Part shown: positions 47,062-60,042 of the stretch, piece by piece
Layout: every line of letters begins with the position of its first letter
How positions within the stretch are numbered: position 1 is the first letter of the stretch
Assembly: GCA_026545765.1 (NCBI GenBank)
Contig: CM048843.1
Span: 9,695,501 to 9,759,500, forward strand
Source: Plantago major
Lineage: Eukaryota; Streptophyta; Magnoliopsida; Lamiales; Plantaginaceae
Direction: 5' to 3'
Length of the DNA stretch: 64,000 nucleotides
Position numbers and translations under genes: made by a program
Notes under the pieces: generated by a model
The model's database searches: none
What the model was told of the DNA's origin: nothing
What the model saw: the letters and a program-made list of their open reading frames with translations, nothing else

Positions 47062-48640
47062 GTTTGTCAAAAGCAACCCCGTAAACCTAGGTCCGTAAAG
47101 CACCAAAAGAAACACCTAGAAACACCCCAAGAAGGAAGATTGAGATCAAAATTACCGATTTTATCAGATCTCCTTCGATCAAGTTAGACAAAAATAAACT
47201 CCCAAGAAATTCACTACAATGTGGATTCCTACCGAAGAATGTTTAGTCTAAATGGTTCTATCTTCAAGTAAGAACCTAACTCCTATTTTCGTTTCGTGCG
47301 TAACGCCTCGACTAAGGCTCAATGGCTATTTGATAGTGGATGCGAAAGCACATGAAAGGAGACAAAGCAACCGTCAACTACAAAGCTTGCAACAATGGAC
47401 CGTACATCGATTTCTTGGAGGAGAATTAAATCCTCTTCGATTTGGCAACGCCAAATTAGGATCATTAACAATCAATGATGTATTACATGTTAAGGGTTTG
47501 AAATATAATCTATTTAGCATGAGCCGCTTATGCATAAGGGATTTATCAGGAAATTCAAAGCAAAGTATTGCAAACTTATCGACTATGAGTCAAAGCAGAC
47601 AGTCTTGGTTGCTCGGGGGAAAGGAAGTCTTTATGTTGCCGATTGGGCATCTACCACAACTGAAGAATGTCTCATGATCAGTCAATCAGTCACCGTAAGA
47701 GCACCGTTATGGCACAAAAGAATGAGTCACTTGAATTTCAAAACTCAACAAACTTGCCAAGAAAGAGTTAGTGGTCGCCTTCCCAAAACATCTTTCGTAA
47801 ATGATGGTATCTGCTCATCACGATGGGGAAACAATCCATAATCTCTTTCAAGTCCAAAACCGTATAATTTAAGTGTTAGACCATCGCAACTATTACACAT
47901 GGATCTTTTGAATCATCCGTAATTAGTTATGCAGAAAGAAGTATGGTCTTGTTGTTGTAGATGACTTCTCAAGATTCACTGGGTTGTCTTTCAAGCACAA
48001 CTGATGCAAGGGTGGAGATACCAAACTTGTCAATAAGCTTGAAGTCATGAAAATGACAAGGTATCTCAATCGTAATGCACTATGGTAATCGAGTTTGTCA
48101 ACCAAGACATAAAGGAATTTTGTACCAAGAAAGGTATACAACACCAACTTTCTCAGAAGAACACCACAATAACATGGTGTTGTAGAAAGGAAAAATAGAA
48201 CACTTAAAGAAGCAAAGAAGGACAATGCTAATGACACGAGATAAGTGAAGTTTATTGGGTTGAAGTCAGAAACACAAGATGCTACACTCGTAACATATGT
48301 TTGATAAACAAACACCATGACAAGACCCCTTATGAACTCTTGGTAGACCCCTAATATCAAACATCTAAAAGTATTCGGTTGTAGATGTTTTGTTCTTAAC
48401 AATGGAAAAGAGTATCTAAGAACATTTCAACCAAAGGCGATGAAGGCGTGTTTTGGTTATTCTATGAATAGCAAAGCATACAGAGTTTACAACAAGAGAA
48501 CAAAGAAGATCAAGAATCGCCCATGTCAGATTCTATGAAGGAAGCAAGAAAACACCCCTTCGATGAACTCTCGTAAAGGTTCAAGGAACTAATGATAAAG
48601 GATTCAAGAGGAACCTCGTAAAGGAAAACATCATTATGGA
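47062..48640 (+). pseudogene. Element B protease and integrase, heavily frame-broken
   Basis: Fragments include AQWLFDSGC-like protease sequence near 47320, LNPLRFGNAKLGSLTINDVL and HVKGLKYNLFSMSRL at 47430-47530, a LWHKRMSHLNFK GAG_pre motif at 47707-47745, and integrase words to about 48560. Frames change every 50-100 bases. CG dinucleotides are unusually common here, and CAG/CTG unusually rare. Confidence 0.75.
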
Positions 48641-49139
48641 AAGGAGGATGACTCGACGAGAAAAGCATGAAATGCCTAGTAACAACCAGATGATTCTCGA
48701 CATGATGAAGAATTTCCTATGAGAATTCTAGAAATGGAAATCAAGATGTTCATCGAGAGCTAACTCGAAATGACCTCTCCGCTGTGCATGTCCCGTAAAG
48801 CTCTCACATCGAGCAAGTGTCGACATTCACCGCCTTTCCAAGTGCAAAATGTCATGACATCAAGAAGTATCAAGTCATAATCATAGTGATTCACATTCGA
48901 TCACATAGATGTCAATTTTACTAGCCCTAAACCCATGATGAGATGGATCAAGGATCATCTCGCAAAAGATGTGATCGACCAATCAATCAAGGTGTTAGGA
49001 CTAGTAGAGCAATAAATGAAAATGCTAATTCTCTTCGATGTTTTATCTCAAACATTGAACCAAAACTATAGAAGAAGCATTAAGAGACCAAGACCGGATC
49101 TCGCAATGCAAGAAGAGTCGATCGCTTTGAAAGAAACAA

Positions 49140-49990
49140 AGTCTGGAAACTAGTTCAATTTGTAGAAGGAATATCTGTGATTGGAACTAAATGGGTTTTC
49201 AGAAACAAGATGAATGAATCTGGTGAAATAACCAGAAACAAAGCAAGGTTGGTTGCCAAGGGATTCACACAGACTAAAGGTTTAGATTTTGATGAGTCAT
49301 ATGCACCAGTTGCCAGATTGGATGCAATAAGACTCTTTCTGGCCTTTGCAACTCATAAAGATTTTAAAGTTTATCAGATGGATGTCAAAAGTGCATTCTT
49401 GAATGGTGAACTTGCTGAGGAAGTCTATGTTGAGCAACCACCTGGCTTCGAAGTTTCCTCAGTAAGTAGAATGGTCTATAAGCTATAGAAAGCTCTTTAC
49501 GGACTGAAACAGGCTCCAAGAGCATGGTATGACACTTTGGCCAAATACCTTCTGGAAATTGGTTTCAAGAAAGGTGAATTTGATAAAACTTTGTTTACTT
49601 TAAATCATGATGGGAAACTACTCTTAGTTCAAGTATATGTTGATGACATCATATTTGGATCTAAGGACAAGCAACTTTGTGATGACTTTGCAAATCTCAT
49701 GAAAGGTAAATTTGAGATGAGCATGATGGGAGAATTGAACTATTTCCTAGGATTGCAAGTCAAGCAACTCAATGATGGAATATTCATTAGTCAGACAAAG
49801 TATGCAAAAGACATGCTCATAAATTTCAATCTTAAGCCTTCTGAAAAGAATGCTAAGATACCTATGAGCGTAGGAACCAAGATGACCTATACTGAATCAG
49901 ATAAGAGTGTTGATGAACACAAGTATAGGAAATTGATAGGTTCACTACTTTACCCATCGCAAGGACTGATATTCAATATGCAATGAGTGT
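49140..49990 (+). pseudogene. Element B reverse transcriptase
   Basis: Landmarks are [69 protein letters not shown] and the active site VYVDDIIFGS. One TAG interrupts it at 49486-49488 (MVYKL-stop-KALYGL). Otherwise it is open from about 49141 to 49985 and noticeably cleaner than the sequence on either side. Confidence 0.92.
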
Positions 49991-50520
49991 GCTAGATTTC
50001 AAACAAATCCAATGCAATCACACTACAACACCGCTATGAAAGTATTAAAGTATGTGAAAGGTACAGAGATGTAGGTTGTGGTATCCTAAAGAAAGTGGAT
50101 CGAGTTCAATGGTTACTCGATGTCGATTATGCCGGATCAATGCTTGATAGGAAAAGTACCGTGAACTCAGCTTCGAACTAGACTTATCTCATGGTTTATC
50201 AAGAAACAAAACTCAATTGCAACTTCTACCACGTAGGTCAATATATTGTCAGGTTGTCAGGCAACACAAATTTCGTGGATTCAACAACAACTCGTGGACT
50301 ATGGACTCAATGAAGAGAAAACTCCCATTTTCAGGATAACACAAGTGCTATTGCAATAACACGTAACCCCAAGTTCCATGCCGTAACAAAGCACATTGAT
50401 ATTAGACACCACTTCATCGAGACCATGTTGAGAAAGGCAATATAGAGATACTCAAGATCGGCATGTAAGACCAACTTGCGATATCTTCACTAAGCCCTTA
50501 CAAGAAAGCCGTTCTTGACT
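49991..50520 (+). pseudogene. Element B RNase H remnants
   Basis: Broken frames give the ADYAGS/CDY-like acid motif near 50125, SWFSKKQNSIATST-like sequence near 50195, and HIDIRHHFIE near 50395-50420, the copia RNase H signatures. No continuous frame exists. Confidence 0.7.
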
Positions 50521-50599
50521 TTGAGACACAATCTTGGATTAAGGAGTTGCCTAAGGACAAAAATTGTCCCGAATCTCTAAAGTCAATATGACAGCCTCG

Positions 50600-51470
50600 A
50601 GAATGTGTTCTCAGAAAGCCAAGTTGATAAGAAGTGATGCAAAGGTTTCTGAGTAGCAACACTCAGAAAGGCAAAACATTTCTAGAACGGGTATCCAGAA
50701 AGGCAAAGGTTGGTACACACTTAATAAGTAAATAAAACTAGAACTTACTTGCTGAGAGTGGGTCAAATACATCCAAACAACTGAAGCTTCTGACACTTGA
50801 ATTCAGAAAGCTATTTAATCATAAAGAGAAATGGACACACAAAGCCCAAAAGGTATAAGTTCTGAAAGTCAAATATGTGCAATGTCTTGTATTTTTACCA
50901 TTTTGATGATAAATAATATATAGATAAGGACTTGACACTCAGAATGATAAGCTCAAACGATTAAGTGTTCCTACTCTTTACTAAGTGACACAATGAATGT
51001 AGCATATTAAAAATCCATCAAGTCGGCACATTACCATTTGTTGATTGATATCATTACAAGATATTCAATATAAGCCCTTGATGAATAAACGTTTGATCTC
51101 AACGATTGAGATTAAAACAAAGCAAGTAATGTCTGTTGATAAATGCAAACATGGCCCACTACGCATTTAATGAATTACAAAGGACGTACCACACCTATGC
51201 AGATACAAAGACACACATTCATATTCAGTTGTATGTATGTTGTATCTATGTACATTTTGTCTGTTATATATATATAGGATTTGGGCAAAAGACAAACACT
51301 TTTACCAATTCTAAAATTTCATACTTGCATCAAAACAGCAAATTCTCTCAAGATTTCTACAAAACCCCTATGCAAAACTCAACTTCAGGCTTAGTCTTCC
51401 TAATGCATGACTAATCTCGATTAATTGTGCAAAATTCATTTGAAAAACACTCATTCAAAAACTCTATACA
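50600..51470. other. Element B spacer between RNase H and 3' extra region
   Basis: Contains repeated GTTCTCAGAAAG- and CAGAAAGGC-type words and a TATATATATAGG stretch near 51265. It has no coding signal and may act as leader for the downstream frame. Confidence 0.5.
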
Positions 51471-51474
51471 AGAG

Positions 51475-54400
51475 ATGGCACCCAAGAAGATGACCACCAA
51501 GAACCCTAAGGCCGTATCATCTGCTCCTGTTGAAAAGCAAGGAGGAAAGGAACTTAAGGTGTTGAATAAACGCCTTCTGGGAAAGTTTACCCCATCGGAC
51601 TGGAACCCTAACCACAAAATGAATTGGGGAGCTTTTCTTGTAAAGAGGTATATACCAGCAGTTATACATTCAAAACCAGAAAAGAAACTGATATTGGGGA
51701 TGCTGAAGAATTCCCATATCTACAAGTTTCTATCTGCTGCACCCAGTGGACTATCCACACTGGATGTACTGGAGTTCTATAACAACTCCAAAATCTTCAC
51801 AAAAGTTGTGAATGATGAAGAAGAAAAATACATGCAGACTGAAGTCCAAGGATAAGAAATTGTTCTAGACAGCAAGACTTTCTGCAAGATATTCCGATTG
51901 AAAAATCGAGGAACATTTGAAGACATCAACATCAAGGACGCTTCCATGATTCAAGGCGTCAAAGAGCTATTTGAAGCAATCCAGTTAGAAAATGCAAAAG
52001 GTTGCCCATGAGACTTTGTTCTGAAGGCCATCAGAACTAGTCATCTCCAGAAACACTGGAGTACTTTAGCTCTTATTCTGGTCCGTTGCTTTGATGGCAA
52101 CAAAGGTGGAGTAGACCAGATAAGAATGGAGAGATGGATGATGATACATCTTCTTAGCAAGAAGCATGAAGGGCAGGAAACCCACTTCAATTGGGGGAAG
52201 TACGCCTTCAACAAATTCCTTGGACATATTGAGGAATTTGAGCCCAAAATCATCAATGGCCTTGCTGAGCCAAAGGCCAATATGCACTTTGATCTCGTAA
52301 TCATATTCGAAACAATGGGAATCACCCCAGAGAGAGGGAAATCCTACCACCAACTCCCTTTCGTACACGCTTTTGAAGAAAAGGAGAAACTTGTCACGAG
52401 AACGCACGTAAAGGCGTAAGAAGAAGAAATCGCAAAGAAGGTGAGGAGGTCTCGAGCAAGCTCAAGCTAAACCTCCAGCTTACAAGAGAAAGAGGACTCA
52501 GCAAAAAGCCTCCAAGCCCTAAGCATACAAGAGGCGAACCTTCCGGAGACAAGGTCTCGTAAGACGCTGACGCCGTAAAGGCAACTCCAGAATGCCCCAA
52601 GAGTCCTAAACCAGAATGCTCCAGAACTCTCAAGAGATGATAGAAATATCATAGATGGGTCTGCACCAACACAGAATAGTGATTCTGAGGATGATGAAGT
52701 ACTTGCAAAAGTACTCAAAAGATTTAAGTATGAGACCCATGGAGGAGCATCAAGCTCAGCTCTTCAGAAAGACAAGAGTCCCTCTGCCCAGCAGGAAGAA
52801 GAAGGCCTGGGTGAGGAAGATAGAATGCTGGAAGATCCTGACATTGCTTCCACATTCACTATGCCAGCACTTAATATTGCTGAAGAAAACCCTGTTCTTG
52901 AACAGGTTCCTCAAACTTCTGAGAAAGCTCAACTCACAGAAAGGGATCAAACTGAGATGGAGACTCAGAATGATACTGCAAAGGAGAACAACAATGAGCA
53001 CAGAGAGACTGTGGAATCACCACAAGTCCAAGAGATTATGATCAGCCTGACTCTATTCAGGCCAACTTGGAGACACACTTTCAGGGGGAAGAAAACCTGT
53101 TCACCCCCTTGAATCAAGAAGAGGTTCCTTTAACCTCAGAACATCAAGAAGAGCCTGTCCCACAGGCTCCAACTGAGGAAGTAGTGGTGGTGGAACCAAC
53201 ACCCCAAAACCTAGAGATTCCAGAAGCTGAAAAGCTTTCTGAGGAAGTATTTACTGAGCCTTCTACTGAGAAGGTAAGTAATCAGTAATAGTCTCCTTCA
53301 AGAATGCTCAGGAAAACCCACTACTAAAATCTCTTATGTTTATTCTTACATGCTCAGTCAGAAGAACAATTGGATGGAGAAATAGTTGTGTTATCTCCTC
53401 CAAAGGAAACTAAAATCAACAAGCAAGATTCAGAAAAGGTTCCGTAAAACCCCAGGTTTCGAGAAAGATGTCACGAGCTTCCTCACTTAGAAGTAAGTGA
53501 AGTCTCGTAAAGCATTTTTCCACTTATCTTTCTCATAATGCTTCTAAACATATTTGATTTTAATTTCGTGTTCTAGCAGAAAGAAAGGTTGATGAGGATC
53601 AGACTTCTCCTCACAACAAGGTATCTAAGGCCTCTGTGCTCAAGCAAGCAGAAGTACAGGACAATGAGCCTAGTGTTTCTACACATGATGCTCATAAAGC
53701 CTATTTTCGCTTACAGATACTAACTCAAGTAGTTTGAGCAAAACTAACTTGAACACTTTCTTTCAGGCTCAAAGTCTAGTGCCAGTTGATTTACTCAAGG
53801 CCTTCCGTATACACCTTAAAGAAACATCTCAAGTGCTTCAGACAATGGCAGAAACTCAGAAAGGCTGACCTTTCTAAATTAGCCAGAGTAATCGACATCC
53901 CAGAGAAGAGAGCAATCGCCTTCAATCTGGAAGATTATATCCATGCATTGTTCCCAACAGAGTCCTACACATTTGCCACTCTGATGCATGAAGACTTCAT
54001 TCATGAAGTAGCACAAAGACTTTTGGCAGATTTCAAGTCTGCGGATGCTCAAACCCAAGTGCAGATGGTTACCCATCCTGCCTTGCCCAGCAAGCTCACA
54101 ACCTACCCAACTGAACAAGAAGAAGTTAATGGGAGGATGATTACATTCTCAAATGTGATCAACCTGGTTTCAGAAGATGACGAGGAGATGGACGAAAATG
54201 ATTATCAAGAACCTCCTTCTGAGCATCCAAACCAAGAAGCAAAGAAAAAGGATGATGATGATGATGATCAAAATGATGATCCCCAACCTGGGCAAGGCGG
54301 GATTCAGAAAGCTAGCAAAGGAAGTGGAGAAAAGGTTACTCCCTCAAATGCTCAGAAAGCTCCATCATCATCACCTCCTAAGTCTCATCAAGCTACCCAA

Positions 54401-56640
54401 CAGGCTGAACACAATGATGCCTTAGAAGAAATTTCACCAATGAAGTTCGTAATTGAACAACTCGTAAAGGTATTGAAGAAGAGAAGAGAATCAACATTGA
54501 GACTCAAGCTCTTGTTGATGAAAAGGAAGCCAAAATCAAGAAGCTCGAAGAAGCTAATGCCAAAGAATCGCACTCTAGATGAGCAAAGAAATTTGAAAAT
54601 GCCATTGTTGTCAAATTACCGAGATAGATGCCATGGATGACAATGATGATGAAGAGCATGATGTCGAGATCATCGAAAGACCTTCTACATCTTCTCGTAT
54701 ACAAGACACTTGATGGAAAGCGTAAGAAGATTGTCAACTGCAAACAATCCAAGAAAAGGATTATGATAGTGATGTCAAACCCACAACTTGATTATCAAGG
54801 TAAGATGAGAGACTTGTCACTCAAAGACAAAAGAGCCCTACTTGCTCCTCATATATTCTCTCGCACCAAGTAGTTCAAGAAGTGAAGAGCACCGCAAGGA
54901 ACAATGTCTTTTAGAACTCGAAAGACACAAGTTGCCCAAGACACATAAGTGCTAAAATCCGTCCCGTAAGAGATGAAGCTATCGTCATTTTACTCAACAG
55001 AGCAACCAGCATAGCTCTCTCTCAGAAAGACCTAGGGTTGGTCAGGGATGAGAATTGTAACAATGCTAATGCAGCATTGAATGAAGCCGGCCATGCTGTC
55101 CTGCAAGCCAACGCCATCCTAAGACCGCTTGAAGAGCTCAACACAAAGGGCATGAACTGGTTAGACAGAACAAAGAGCTGAAGAAGGAACTTCAAGAATT
55201 GGTCAGGGTGCACAACAATCTCCAGAAAAACTTTGAAACTCTCTCTGAAGCTTATGCTATCATGAGTCAGTCATTCATGACTAAGGGGGAAGAAGAGATG
55301 CCTCAGAAAGGCAGAGGAAGAAAAAGAAAACAATCAAATCCTCCCTCCTCAAGTCAACTTGTCATTAAGGACACCACTGGAGACACCCTTGCTGAAGAAG
55401 TTATTCCAGATCAACCAAATGTATATCGAGAAGTATGATAACTAGGGGAACCAAGTCCCTTAGAATCTCAGAAGAGAAGAAGACTTCTGAAGAAGAAGAA
55501 AAGGAAGAAGGAGAAGTAAGAGGTCAAGAAAGCTGCAAGTCTCAAATTTTGGACTTCAATGATGATGAGGATGATTCTGATGAACATCCACTTCACAAGA
55601 AAAGGAGACAAGCAACTACTTCACAACCTCCCTCGGCAAAGAAAGCCCTTAGCAAATGTAACTCCTTCTGGAAATACCAAGTCTATACAAGGAACATCCA
55701 CCAGCATAGCCCCAAGGAAGTAAGAAAGGGTTGGAGGATCTCCTGATAGAAGGCCACCAAACAGAAAAGCAAGAAGGGATTTCCAGTTTGGCTGAGTAAA
55801 CAATGAAACACATCAAGAAAGGCCAACTGATGCCCACATTGAGTATATGAAGACCAGTAATGAAGAATCTTCATATAGGTGCATTCTGAAAAAGAGAGGG
55901 TATTGGATTCTGGAACTACAACATCTACTTGTCAATGATAAGTTTCCAACTCCCATCCTCAACCAGATCCTGAAATGGAGAGAAGGTAAGCCAGAATTGC
56001 TAAAACCTGAGCACCTCATGCCTGACTAAACTTTGAAGTAGAAAAGGGGAATGAAGCCAGAAAGATGGACCTTTCTTTTACTTGTCCTTACCCAAAACCT
56101 GATGATGTACACAAGGTAAGAAAACTGGATGGTAGCTACAGCAGGAAGAACAAACTAGGTGTTTCAACCTATGAGTCATTCTATATGACATTGGATGAAT
56201 ACCTAGATGATATACACTATCTGGAAGAATTGCTTTGGAAATGAGCGGCCAATCTTAAAGTTCCTTTGTCATTGAATTTCTAACATACAAGTATTTCAAC
56301 CTGTCTCAGCTGCAAGTAGACCATGCCTGGGTCTGGGGAAAGTACTTATGGGTCAAACATTTTCTGCGGAAGAATCACAGCTTGGCAAGAGTTACCATGA
56401 AATATGTGACTTATCCAGAAAGACAAAGCTCTCTGCCAGAAGGATTCTTTATGACTATGTCCAAGAATGCAGAAAAGTGGATGATCATGTCAACTGATCC
56501 AGAATGGGTGCTGAAGAACTTGAGGTATTTGAACCCAAGTTGCATTTCTGAAGACTTGAGACTAGTAACATTAGAATACTCTCTTGGATCTTGGACTCTC
56601 CTTTGTTCTAATTTACTTAGTATGTTTTGTTACTTTTTGT
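51475..56640 (+). pseudogene. Element B large 3' extra region (SIRE 'envelope-like' position)
   Basis: Starts MAPKKMTTKNPKAVSSAP at 51475 and runs as a chain of open segments: 51475-51855, 52126-52419, 52825-53288, 53786-54640, 55199-55746, 56382-56642. The first half (ILVRCFDGNKGG, FNWGKYAFNKFLGHI, DLVIIFETMGITPERG) resembles the plant transposon-protein domain that sits in this place in related elements. The second half is acidic and Glu/Lys-rich with DDDDDD runs and coiled-coil character. No transmembrane helix or signal peptide is convincing. Function is unknown; envelope-like is a positional label only. Confidence 0.6.
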
Positions 56641-56913
56641 AATCTTGCTGATTGTTTCTAAAATTCTCTATATGTAAAAGTTGCATCTCTTTCCGTAAAC
56701 TGTACCTATCTGAAGATCATACTCTCAGATACTTTTTAATAGATGTCAACTTATCAGCAAAGATCACTTCTTGTGATTTGGTTGATGTTTACTTTCTGCA
56801 CTTAATTCAACTAAAATTGAATATCATTTCAAATGATTAAGTGGTGGATTGTTTTCTCTTCCAGGATTACAATTTTGTAATAGGACTTAAAAGATAGTCA
56901 TGGATGACTGATC

Positions 56914-56928
56914 AAAAAGGGGGAAATT
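56914..56928 (+). promoter_or_regulatory. Polypurine tract of element B
   Basis: AAAAAGGGGGAAATT lies immediately before the TG of the 3' LTR. It is the plus-strand primer for retrotransposon cDNA synthesis. Confidence 0.88.
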
Positions 56929-57318
56929 TGTTAGGAATATCTGTTAGTATTTTGATCACTCATCACCTGTTCTTATCTTAGTCAGAAAGGTGATTAAGTA
57001 CTCTTGGTTCACTTGAACATTATAAAAGAGGAAATCACTGAGTATGTTTAGTCTAGTAAATCTTGTATTAGGATTATAGGTCTCTGAGTGTAATTTTTTA
57101 TTTCAAGAAGACCATGAAGATCAATCCTAGCAATGGAGCTTTTCTGAAGATTAGAAGACTGAAGATTGCACAAGGTTTATGAAGACACAAATGTTTAGTC
57201 TAACTCAGAAAGACTATGTCCTTAATCCTTTCTTAAGTATATTAACTTACTTTCGAAATATGATTCTGGACATATGACATCATGAGTAAGGAGCATGCAA
57301 GCCATCAGAAAGGCTCAT
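56929..57318 (+). repeat. 3' LTR of element B, first 390 bp only
   Basis: Matches 43293-43682 closely, then stops at GGCTCAT where element C begins. The remaining ~1 kb would be expected on the far side of element C, beyond this window. Confidence 0.88.
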
Positions 57319-59018
57319 TGTTGGGAAATTTGTTGGGAAATTTCTTGGGAAATTTGTTAGATATTTTGTTAGAAATATCTGTTTAGATTTTGATCAGCAA
57401 CATGATGACTTATCTTAGTCTCAGAAAGGTGATTAGTACTCTTGGTTCACTTGAACATTGTAAAAGAGGAAACTCACTAAGTATGATAGTCTAGCTAATC
57501 TTGTATAGGATGTTAGGTCTCAAAATGTAATTTTTATTTTATGGAGAGAAGACCAAGAAGAAGACATCCAAGCAGAACAAGCTCAACGACATTGAAGACT
57601 TGAAGAACCGCATAAGATTATCAAACTGTTTTCAGATACCTTAGCCAGATATCTTGAAGACACGAATAGTTTTAAACAAACTGTGTCACAAGAGATATCT
57701 GAGAAATAAAAGGCCTATCTGAAAACAAGGAAAGTGTCCACAGATATCTATTCTCAGATACCTTGAGCATTAACCACATTTTTGAAAAAGAAATATATAT
57801 ATTGCAAACAAAGTTGTTTCAATAAAAGTGGTATCTGAAGATTGAAGATAAGGACGTCCAAAGAATCAGATAACACTAGTCTCTGATACAAAGCATAGTT
57901 CCGTTGGCACTACAGGACAAAAAGTACAGTACAATGCATTTAATGCACGGACAGAGATGTCTGAATAAAAGCAACGACAGCTTCTGAAGAAGAAGACAAA
58001 ACCTGCTACAGTACTATACACATATATCAATAGTTTGAATTTGAGTCTAACGGATACTATTCAAACGACACTCAAATTCATCTATAAATATCAACACTTA
58101 GACTGCTTGAAGAGACACAATTGAATCGCATAAAAACGTCAACATCTTACTCTCTCAAAGCAAATTACTTATCCTCAAAGCTTTCATGCACCAAAGCTTT
58201 TGATCTCGAGTAACATCAAGTTCTAAGTGTCCCGATCCTAAACAAGCACAAATGCCTATCTGTGAAAGAGTTGAAACGAAAGATCAAGTATCTGAGATTC
58301 ATTCTCTTGAACATTTATCTAAGACTAGGGTCAGTAAAAAGAACAAGATACCATACATTGAAAAGTGTATTAAGTATACTTGATTCACAGAGCTATTTGA
58401 ATAACTGAATAAGTTATTAAAGAAGCTCATCTGACAACTCAAACCAAAACCAACACCATAATCAAGTGGAGTATGTGAAGTACTTAGTTTGAAAATCGTG
58501 AATAACTCCAAGGTTACCGGAGTATAGGAAGTACTTGATTTGGAAAACTAAGGAATAACTCCAAGGTTATTGAGTATAGGAAGTACTTAGTTTGGGAAGC
58601 TAGGGAATAACTCAAAAGGTTTCGAGTATGTGAAGTACTGGTCAGGAAAGCCATGAACAACTCGGGGGAACATTTGGTTGAGAACCATTTGTTTAAAGGA
58701 ATCTTAGAATAGGATTTTTGTAAGGAGAACTCAATTATCTATTCTAGTGAATTCTAGTCTCTGGAAGACCGAAGTGGATTAGTTGGAGGATTACGCCACC
58801 TCCAGATAGCACTATACTTGCTGTGTTATTTACCTTTCTGTATTTACTTTTTAGCAACACACACACACACTTTAACTGTTTCTGCACTTATCTATATTAA
58901 GTCTTTCGATTCTAAGTATCGATATCTACTCATATCTCGAGAAATAGTTTTATCGACAAAGTTTTAAAAGACTATTCACCCCCTCTAGTCTTTTACTTTG
59001 CCGTTATCTCGAACAACA
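57319..59018 (+). repeat. 5' LTR of copia element C (~1,700 bp)
   Basis: A relative of the B LTR: shares TTGATCA, AGAAAGGTGATTAGTACTC, GGTTCACTTGAACATT, AACTCAATTATCTRTTCTAG and ends GAACAACA. It starts with a stutter of TTGTTGGGAAAT units. 58440-58660 has four copies of a GAGTATRKGAAGTACT unit, against two in B, which accounts for part of its extra length. Confidence 0.88.
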
Positions 59019-59020
59019 AG

Positions 59021-59031
59021 TGGTATCAGAG
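59021..59031 (+). promoter_or_regulatory. Primer-binding site of element C
   Basis: TGGTATCAGAG, the initiator tRNA-Met type, two bases after the LTR end, as in element B. Confidence 0.88.
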
Positions 59032-59149
59032 GATGTTCACAAGCCTTCAGACCGAACCTAGATCCCCAGATAGGTGAAGGAACTTTGTCCATTTTCGAGG
59101 ACTATTTAATTTGTGTTAAGTGTGTATGTCTCTAAGTGATGCACCCATT

Positions 59150-60042
59150 CTCAAACCAGAATTACGAGAAATGGAAAATAACATGATGCTCCACCTTGAA
59201 GCCATAAGTGACGAAATGATCAAGTGATAAAGAATGGCCCAATAGTCATTCAACAACTCAAACAAGTCATGGAGGTTTCTAATGGTAGAGACAGAGATCA
59301 AAGAAGGATCTTCACAAACCGATGCGCCAACAAGTGGAAGATCTACTAGTCAAGTCATTTACGAACCAAAGCTCAGAGAACTCCTGACATCTAAGATGCC
59401 AAGAGAAATCGCTTGATGGTCAAGCTCGTAATATCATCATCGACGACACCGAGCACATACAAGGTAAACTGTGGGTGCTAAATGGCGAAGTTGCTCGCAA
59501 CCGATTGAAGAAATCAGTTTGAATCGAGAAACCAAAGAAAACAAGTTCGAAAGTTCTCAAGTTGAAATTTAAAATTTCAAACAAGGACCCACCAAACTCG
59601 AAGAACTTGATTTCAGATTTACTCTCATGAGTGACATGGCGCCTTGGGAAAGAATGATACTCCCAATGAAAAGATTAAGACTATCGTCAAGTCTTAACCA
59701 CAACCGAAGCATACCAAATTCTTTTATTTTAACCAAGGAATGCCAAATATCACTCCAAAGGAACTTTTCTCTCATCTTACATGTTGATTATGAGACAACT
59801 CAAAGAGAACAAACAATCAAAAGTTGCAAAACGTTGCTCTAGTCACTCAAGGAACTTCAATGTAAGAAAAGCAAGGAAGAAATCGAGGATGCTCTTGGCA
59901 AAGCAAATGAGCAAATATATCACGAGAAATTGAAAGAAGGAAAGACAAAGAGAAGTCAAAAAGCATCTAGCTCAAACTATCACCAAGACAAAATATGCAA
60001 AGCTCAACAAGCTTTCGTAAAGCATCAAGCACCGAGGAAGCA
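59150..60042 (+). pseudogene. Element C gag, 5' part
   Basis: Parallels B gag: an EHIQGKLWVL-like motif near 59450, FRFTLMSDM-like near 59615, and HVDYETTQREQT at 59780-59815. Frame breaks are frequent. It ends at the CACTA 3 insertion. Confidence 0.75.

Larger units (their letters stand above)
43293..57318 (+). mobile_element. SIRE-like Ty1/copia retrotransposon B
   Basis: The order is 5' LTR, tRNA-Met primer site, gag with zinc knuckle, coiled-coil segment, protease, integrase remnants, reverse transcriptase, RNase H remnants, a long extra 3' region of about 5 kb, polypurine tract and 3' LTR. The long gag and large region after RNase H are features of the SIRE/Maximus lineage. Clean coding patches alternate with patches full of frame breaks. 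The 3' LTR is interrupted by element C. Confidence 0.9.
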
